Source: Waddliaceae bacterium (lineage in GTDB: Bacteria; Chlamydiota; Chlamydiia; Chlamydiales; SLFE01). Taken from it: 24,816 bases of DNA. Below the pieces are notes generated by a model, which was given only the letters and a program-made list of their open reading frames with translations, made no database searches and had not been told where the DNA came from. Where the stretch lies: positions 1 through 24,816 of the forward strand of contig SLFE01000240.1 of assembly GCA_007124415.1 (NCBI GenBank), read 5' to 3'. Every line of letters starts with the position of its first letter. The stretch's first letter is position 1. The position numbers and the translations under genes were made by a program. Of this stretch, positions 20,695 through 24,816 are shown one piece after another.

Positions 20695-21903
20695 TTAGAA
20701 TCCGAATCCGCCTCTTACAGTCAACCCTTGATAGGAAATGTTGCCTGCCGGGCCAAAATGGTAGTTGTTGCCGGTGTCGTTGTTTTCAATGAATATGAAG
20801 CGGTTCATGTCCCACCATACCTGGTTTTCCCAACCGACAAACGCAAATATGTCCGTGTCGCACCACATCGTGTCATAGCGGAAGCCGAGAAGAATCTCCA
20901 TTACCGGAATCAGGGCGCATTTATTGAGGCGCAGATCGACGTTTTGGACAGTTCCTTGTTCATCAATGTCAAAGCTGTCTTGCCGATGGGTATCGATATC
21001 CGACCAGAGAGCGCTAAGAGCAAATGCTCCAACAAGGCTCACGCAGGGGGTAAAATTCCAGGAAGCGTCAAAACCGCCGCGAAGGCCGATGCCGCTGAAG
21101 TCGGTTTTGTTGCGGATATCGGCGGCTATAGGGACGATTTCCTCTTCGTCTACCACGATAAGTGTATCATAGCGGACATGATACTTGAGTTGCTGCCATG
21201 AGGCTTTCAGTCCGAAGTGCGGACGGAAATCAAAGCAGGGGCTGACTGCAATGGCGCGCCCCATCCCGAAGTCTAAAACGTTGATGCAGGAGTCCCAAGC
21301 TCCTTTAGCTGAGGTCAGCTGCTGGTTTCCGCCGATTCCCTGGTTGTAAATAAGGGGGTAGAGCGACAGAACTACGTCATTGTTGCCATTATCGTTTCCG
21401 TTCGGCGGAATCGGGATGATCGGGGTGAAGTCGTCGGTAAAGGTCGAGCTGAATTTTTGAGTCAGCCTTGTGTATTGAGCAAAGACATCCCACTCTGAGC
21501 AGTCAAGATCGATCACAAGGCCTACTCTAAAGCCGGCTCCCGGTTTGCATTTGGGCGAGAAGATACCGCCGCAGATAGCCGGCTCTGAAGGTCCGCTGCT
21601 GATTCCGTGCATCCTTGCGAATTCAAGGCCGTCGGCATTGATTTGCCAGTAGAGAAAATCGGCAAAAAGCTCATACTGCGAAGGGCAGCCAAGACAGGAA
21701 GCTGGGGGGCAGTACGGCTTAGGGCATGGGTCCGGGCAGTCTGTTTGTTCGGATGCTCCGGCGCGATAAAGGTCGGGGCAGTAATAAGGGTCGAAGGCGT
21801 TGAGTGCGCCTGATGAGCCCGCCAGCGCGAGCATGGCTGCGCTGAAAACAAGCGCTTTTCTTAAGGTCCTTTTTAAGGATGCTCCATTTTTTTTAAGTGG
21901 CAT
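20695..21903 (-). CDS. MOMP-like outer-membrane protein, paralog 3
   Basis: A 402-residue paralog, the longest complete copy in the array. ATG 21903 follows GGAG (21911-21914). A signal peptide covers about residues 1-36 (ending GALNA). The N-terminal Cys/Pro segment is the richest in the array: YYCPD, then TDCPDPCPKPYCPPASCLGC, eight Cys in about 35 residues, before ELFADFLYWQINADGLEFAR. The barrel core is GAGFRVGLVIDLDCSEWDVF and FDFRPHFGLKASWQQLKY, ending YQGLTVRGGFGF. A longer, Asn-rich surface-type insertion (PNGNDNGNNDVVLSL) distinguishes it. Disulfide linkage between such segments is expected from chlamydial biology but is not shown here. Confidence 0.88.
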   Translation of the reverse strand: MPLKKNGASLKRTLRKALVFSAAMLALAGSSGALNAFDPYYCPDLYRAGASEQTDCPDPCPKPYCPPASCLGCPSQYELFADFLYWQINADGLEFARMHGISSGPSEPAICGGIFSPKCKPGAGFRVGLVIDLDCSEWDVFAQYTRLTQKFSSTFTDDFTPIIPIPPNGNDNGNNDVVLSLYPLIYNQGIGGNQQLTSAKGAWDSCINVLDFGMGRAIAVSPCFDFRPHFGLKASWQQLKYHVRYDTLIVVDEEEIVPIAADIRNKTDFSGIGLRGGFDASWNFTPCVSLVGAFALSALWSDIDTHRQDSFDIDEQGTVQNVDLRLNKCALIPVMEILLGFRYDTMWCDTDIFAFVGWENQVWWDMNRFIFIENNDTGNNYHFGPAGNISYQGLTVRGGFGF

Positions 21904-21944
21904 AAGTCCGCTCCATTTGTAAGTTTCTCTTGATTCCTATTTGC

Positions 21945-21959
21945 CTCTCCGATGGAGAG
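21945..21959 (-). promoter_or_regulatory. 5'-UTR hairpin, omp paralog 3
   Basis: CTCTCC and GGAGAG on the minus strand (21959-21954 with 21950-21945) make a perfect 6-bp stem with a 3-nt loop, about 7 nt after the -10. It would sit at the extreme 5' end of the mRNA. Confidence 0.5.
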
Positions 21960-21966
21960 ATTCTCA

Positions 21967-21995
21967 ATCTTAATGAGAAAATACTATATGATCAA
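21967..21995 (-). promoter_or_regulatory. Promoter of omp paralog 3
   Basis: Minus-strand TTGATC (21995-21990), a 17-bp spacer and TAAGAT (21972-21967). The shared box TTATTTCATGATTGATC overlaps the -35, identical to that of paralog 5 except for the last base. Confidence 0.8.
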
Positions 21996-22009
21996 TCATG
22001 AAATAAGAA

Positions 22010-22037
22010 AGGGCTTGGCCGGGCAGGCCAAAGCCCT
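22010..22037 (-). terminator. Terminator of omp paralog 4
   Basis: AGGGCTTGGCC (22010-22020) pairs with GGCCAAAGCCCT (22026-22037) with one bulged A, 5-nt loop, followed on the minus strand by TTTCTTATTT. It lies 14 bp after the stop and directly behind the promoter of paralog 3. Confidence 0.85.
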
Positions 22038-22051
22038 GAGGAAAGATCGAG

Positions 22052-23185
22052 TCAGTACCCGAAACCGAATCTCAACGTCAAACCTTGGTATGCGATGTTG
22101 CCCGAGGGGCCGAATTGGGCGCTGTTCGTGCCGCTGTTCCCTTCCAGGCTGCTGTTTTCAATGAAAATGAAACGGTTTAAGTTCCACCAAACCTGGGCTT
22201 CCCATCCGATGAAGAAAAAGAAGTCGGTATCGCACCAGTACCCGTCGTAGCGGAGGCCGGCGATAAGCTCTGTGACAGGGATCAATACGCATTCATTGAT
22301 AAACACATCGACGTTTTTTACAGGCTCTTGGCCGCTCAGCGAATAAAAGTCTTCGCGATGAGCTTCGATGCTCGACCAGACAGCCGCTTGAGAAATTCCC
22401 CCGACGGCTCTAAAGCCCGGCGTGAAGTTCCATGAGGCGTCGAAGCCTCCCCGAAGACCGATGCCGCTGAAGTCGGTCGCGTGCCATATGGATACGAACG
22501 AAGAGGTGACCTGCTGCTCTTCAGTCACAACGAGCGTTTGATAGCGGACATTGTATTTAAGGTCCTGCCATGTCGTTTTAAACCCCAGGTGCGGGCGGAA
22601 ATCAAAGCAGGCGTTGATCTCGAACGTCCGTCCCAGGCCGAAGTCAAAGACGTTGATTTTAGAATCCCATTCTCCCTCGGCGGAGGTGAGGGGGTAGGCT
22701 CCTGCGATTCCCTGATTGTAGATCAGAGGGTGCAGGCTTTGATCCGCCTGGTTGCCGTTCGGAGGCGGGGGCACTACCGGGGTGAAAGGGGCTGTGGCCG
22801 ATGAGCTGAACTTTTGCCCCAGCCAGGTGAACTGCCCGAATAAATCCCACTCGCAGCAGCCGAGGCCGACGATCAGCCCCGCTCTGAATCCGGGCTCGAG
22901 CTCGCATTTCGGCGATAGAATTTTTCCTTTTTGCGCTGCCGAGGCAGGGCCGCCGCTGATTCCGAATTTCCTGGCGAATTCAAGTCCGTCAGGATTGACT
23001 TGCCAGTAGAGAAAGTCGCCGTAAATAACCATGTCTGCGAGCAGGCAAGGGCAGGGTTCCGGAAGGCAGGCTTCTTGGTGGAATTGAGCCGACAGTGTGT
23101 CGTTAGAAACGGTTAAAGCTATAAGCGCTGCGCAGGCAGTCAAGACTCTGCTCAAAGCGGACGCTGCATTTTTATGAAGTGACAT
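22052..23185 (-). CDS. MOMP-like outer-membrane protein, paralog 4
   Basis: A 377-residue paralog from ATG 23185 behind AAGGAG (23194-23199), starting MSLHKNAASALSRVL. The signal peptide runs to about residue 33. The Cys-rich segment is EACLPEPCPCLL, before MVIYGDFLYWQVNPDGLEFAR. Core blocks are EPGFRAGLIVGLGCCEWDLF, FDFRPHLGFKTTWQDLKYNV and a C-terminal YQGLTLRFGFGY ending in Tyr instead of Phe, still an aromatic beta-signal. Only 69 bp separate it from paralog 5. No copy of the omp promoter fits in that gap, so it is probably transcribed by read-through from paralog 5. Confidence 0.88.
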   Translation of the reverse strand: MSLHKNAASALSRVLTACAALIALTVSNDTLSAQFHQEACLPEPCPCLLADMVIYGDFLYWQVNPDGLEFARKFGISGGPASAAQKGKILSPKCELEPGFRAGLIVGLGCCEWDLFGQFTWLGQKFSSSATAPFTPVVPPPPNGNQADQSLHPLIYNQGIAGAYPLTSAEGEWDSKINVFDFGLGRTFEINACFDFRPHLGFKTTWQDLKYNVRYQTLVVTEEQQVTSSFVSIWHATDFSGIGLRGGFDASWNFTPGFRAVGGISQAAVWSSIEAHREDFYSLSGQEPVKNVDVFINECVLIPVTELIAGLRYDGYWCDTDFFFFIGWEAQVWWNLNRFIFIENSSLEGNSGTNSAQFGPSGNIAYQGLTLRFGFGY

Positions 23186-23219
23186 TGATGCCGCTCCTTT
23201 TTTTTTAAATGTTTAAGAT

Positions 23220-23246
23220 AGGTCCCGGCTATAGAAACCGGGATCT
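23220..23246 (-). terminator. Weak hairpin between omp paralogs 5 and 4
   Basis: A 9-bp stem around GGTCCCGG (23221-23228) and CCGGGATC (23238-23245), with one G-U pair and a 9-nt loop. On the minus strand TATCTTAAACA follows, with no U-tract. It is the least terminator-like hairpin of the array and would allow read-through. Confidence 0.6.
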
Positions 23247-23254
23247 TGCCTGAG

Positions 23255-24415
23255 TTAGAATCCGCAGCCGGCTCTCAGAGTCAAGCCCTGATAGGCGACA
23301 TTGCCCGCGGGACCGAACTGATAGCTGTTGTTGCCGACGTTGCCTTCCAGACCGCTGTTTTCAATAAAGATAAACCGGTTGAGATTGATCCAAACCTGGT
23401 TTTCCCAGCCGATGAATACAAATACGTCGGTATTGCACCAGACTGTGTCGAATTGAAGGCCCAGCAGCAGCTCCATGACAGGTATCAGAGCGCAGTGGTT
23501 CATATGCAGATCGATGTTTTTTGTTGCCTGCCCTCCGTTGATGGAGTAAAAGTCTTCCCGATCCACGCAAGCATCCGACCAGACAGCGGCAGCGGCGATT
23601 CCTCCGGCCACGCTGAAGCAGGGAGCGAATCTCCAGGCAGCGTCGAATCCGCCGCGGAGGCCGACCCCGCAGAAATCGGTCGTATTGCGTATGTCGACAG
23701 CGACCGGTAGAAATGTTTCTTCCTCGACTACTATCAGTCCTTCATAGCGGACGTTGTATTTCAGCTTCTGCCATGTCGCCTTGAACCCTAAATGGGGGCG
23801 GAAATCAAAGCAGTCGTTGACAACGAAGGTGCGCCCCAGTCCGAAGTCCAGTACGTTGAAGCTAGAATCCCATTCGCCTTTTGCCAAGGTGAGGGGGAAG
23901 TCTTGGTCGGGGCCGAGTCCTTGATTGTAAATCAGCGGCTGAAGATCCTCCGTTCCGGGAATCAATAGGCCCTCAAAAGTCTCGGCGGGGTTGCTGAGCG
24001 AGTCGCTAAAGCATTGACCGAGCCAAGTGTATTGGGCGTAGAAATCCCACTCGCAGCAGCCGAGATCAAGAACGGTTCCTATTTTGAATCCCGGTTCGGC
24101 CTCGCACGAGGCCGTTGCGATATGTCCGCACACCGCTTCGACATCAGGTCCTTGGCTCAATCCTCCTTTTCTGGCGTACTTGAGCCCTTCAGGGTTGACT
24201 TGCCAGTAGAGAAAGTCGGCATAGACGGCATAGTTGGACAAAAAATAATTGCAGGAATCAGGGCACGGGTCGGGGCGATAAAGCTCCGGGCAGCAATAAG
24301 GGTAGAAGGCGTCTAATGCGTTTGCAGAGCCTGTCAATGCGAGCAAGGCGGCGCCAAAGGACAGCGCTTTTGCTAAGGTCTTTGTTAAGGACGCTCCATT
24401 TTTTTGAAGTGACAT
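23255..24415 (-). CDS. MOMP-like outer-membrane protein, paralog 5
   Basis: A 386-residue paralog. The start is ATG 24415, with AAGGAG about 8 nt upstream. The open frame continues upstream into the promoter, which is not coding. The signal peptide is about residues 1-34 (ending SANA). The Cys segment YPYCCPELYRPDPCPDSCNY precedes AVYADFLYWQVNPEGLKYAR. Core blocks are EPGFKIGTVLDLGCCEWDFY and FDFRPHLGFKATWQKLKYNV, ending YQGLTLRAGCGF. The extra Cys two residues before the C-terminal Phe is unusual within the set. It is likely the first gene of a two-gene transcript with paralog 4. Confidence 0.88.
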   Translation of the reverse strand: MSLQKNGASLTKTLAKALSFGAALLALTGSANALDAFYPYCCPELYRPDPCPDSCNYFLSNYAVYADFLYWQVNPEGLKYARKGGLSQGPDVEAVCGHIATASCEAEPGFKIGTVLDLGCCEWDFYAQYTWLGQCFSDSLSNPAETFEGLLIPGTEDLQPLIYNQGLGPDQDFPLTLAKGEWDSSFNVLDFGLGRTFVVNDCFDFRPHLGFKATWQKLKYNVRYEGLIVVEEETFLPVAVDIRNTTDFCGVGLRGGFDAAWRFAPCFSVAGGIAAAAVWSDACVDREDFYSINGGQATKNIDLHMNHCALIPVMELLLGLQFDTVWCNTDVFVFIGWENQVWINLNRFIFIENSGLEGNVGNNSYQFGPAGNVAYQGLTLRAGCGF

Positions 24416-24491
24416 CGAGGCCGCTCCTTTCTTTGATGTGTGTTTCGAAAGTTTTTGCATCTTCCGAGAGTTTTCAAGAAGATATGAAACC

Positions 24492-24520
24492 ATGCTAGAG
24501 AAAATAATTAATAGAATCAA
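24492..24520 (-). promoter_or_regulatory. Promoter of omp paralog 5
   Basis: Minus-strand TTGATT (24520-24515), a 17-bp spacer and TAGCAT (24497-24492), with the shared box TTATTTCATGATTGATT over the -35. A looser hairpin (ATCTTC with GAAGAT) follows in the leader, as in the other copies. Confidence 0.75.
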
Positions 24521-24538
24521 TCATGAAATAAAAAAAAA

Positions 24539-24565
24539 GGTCCCGGCCCTGAGAGGGCCGAGACC
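24539..24565 (-). terminator. Terminator of omp paralog 6
   Basis: GGTCCCGGCCC (24539-24549) pairs with GGGCCGAGACC (24555-24565) with one mismatch, 5-nt loop, followed on the minus strand by eight U. It lies about 32 bp after the stop of the partial gene. Confidence 0.88.
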
Positions 24566-24597
24566 TAAAGTTCAACACTTAAAGCCAAGCTTTTAAG

Positions 24598-24816
24598 TTA
24601 GAATGCGAAACCCGCTCTAACAGTCAAGCCTTGGTTTGTTAAGTTGCCCGACGGCCCGAACTGGTAGTCGTTGGTGCCGACCACCTGCGGGTTTGCAGGA
24701 TCCAGGAACCGTGAAAACAGCGTGCTGTTTTCGACATACAGATTGCGGTTCAGGTTCCACCATACTTGGTTTTCCCAGCCGACAAAGACGAAAAAGTCAA
24801 AGTCGCACAAAGTCGC
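24598..24816 (-). CDS. MOMP-like outer-membrane protein, paralog 6 (C-terminal part; 5' end outside window)
   Basis: The last 72 residues of a sixth paralog, open to the window edge. It contains FFVFVGWENQVWWNLNRNLY, aligned with the same block in paralogs 1-5, and ends FGPSGNLTNQGLTVRAGFAF. The loop between them (LFSRFLDPANPQVVGTNDYQ) is longer than in the neighbours. An internal TTG at 24810 is an ordinary leucine codon, not a start. Confidence 0.88.
   Translation of the reverse strand, partial: ATLCDFDFFVFVGWENQVWWNLNRNLYVENSTLFSRFLDPANPQVVGTNDYQFGPSGNLTNQGLTVRAGFAF

Noticed and set aside
24416..24520. 35-codon N-terminal extension of omp paralog 5
   Set aside because: It would run through the promoter and leader; the aligned paralogs and the AAGGAG place the start at 24415.
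18108..24816. The regular spacing of repeated hairpins in the right part as a CRISPR-like array
   Set aside because: The hairpins are gene terminators about 1.2 kb apart with different stems; there are no short direct repeats with unique spacers.

Overview
The window comes from a member of the Chlamydiae, most likely an environmental, amoeba-associated lineage (Parachlamydiales sensu lato) rather than Chlamydia itself. Three things suggest this. The ribosomal block runs into rpoA-rplQ-gapA and then a CT504-like gene, a linkage I recall from Chlamydia trachomatis. The spc/alpha operons lack rpsN, rpmD, adk, infA, rpmJ and rpsD, as in chlamydiae. The right end is a tandem family of MOMP-like, cysteine-containing outer-membrane proteins with the YxDFLYWQ signature, known from Waddlia/Simkania/Parachlamydia-type genomes. 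I cannot name the species.

Layout. (1) 1-7914, plus strand: the end of rpmC, then rpsQ, rplN, rplX, rplE, rpsH, rplF, rplR, rpsE, rplO, secY, rpsM, rpsK, rpoA and rplQ. This is a compact housekeeping operon set for ribosome, translocon and RNA polymerase. (2) 7915-9930: gapA and a chlamydia-specific conserved protein, ending at a GC-rich terminator. (3) 9952-12023, plus strand: a two-transmembrane protein with Inc-like layout, tRNA-Leu(UAA) with its own promoter, a CPBP membrane protease and a GNAT acetyltransferase. (4) 12020-16961, minus strand: a zinc-ribbon methyltransferase coupled to prfC (RF3), a large MscS-type channel and a single-RRM RNA-binding protein. (5) 17182-18088, plus strand: a eukaryote-like CTP:phosphocholine/ethanolamine cytidylyltransferase with a near-consensus promoter, and a 58-residue secreted peptide with ten cysteines. 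(6) 18108-24816, minus strand: six consecutive MOMP-like paralogs, the last cut by the window edge.

The accessory half is the most interesting part. Five of the six omp genes have a visible 5' region. Four of these carry their own promoter of one form (TTGAT[T/C], exactly 17 bp, TA-rich -10), preceded by a shared box, followed by a short 5'-UTR hairpin and a conserved ribosome-binding block. Each promoter lies just behind the terminator of the gene before it. The fifth (22052-23185) has no such promoter and probably depends on read-through from its upstream neighbour. The tiny Cys-rich secreted gene converges on this array and shares a bidirectional terminator with the last omp gene. Because chlamydial envelopes rely on disulfide cross-linking, an envelope or metal/redox role for it is a reasonable but untested idea.

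No CRISPR array, insertion sequence, phage gene or plasmid origin was seen. No gene-free stretch exceeds 300 bases; the longest (16962-17243) is the divergent spacer holding the cytidylyltransferase promoter.
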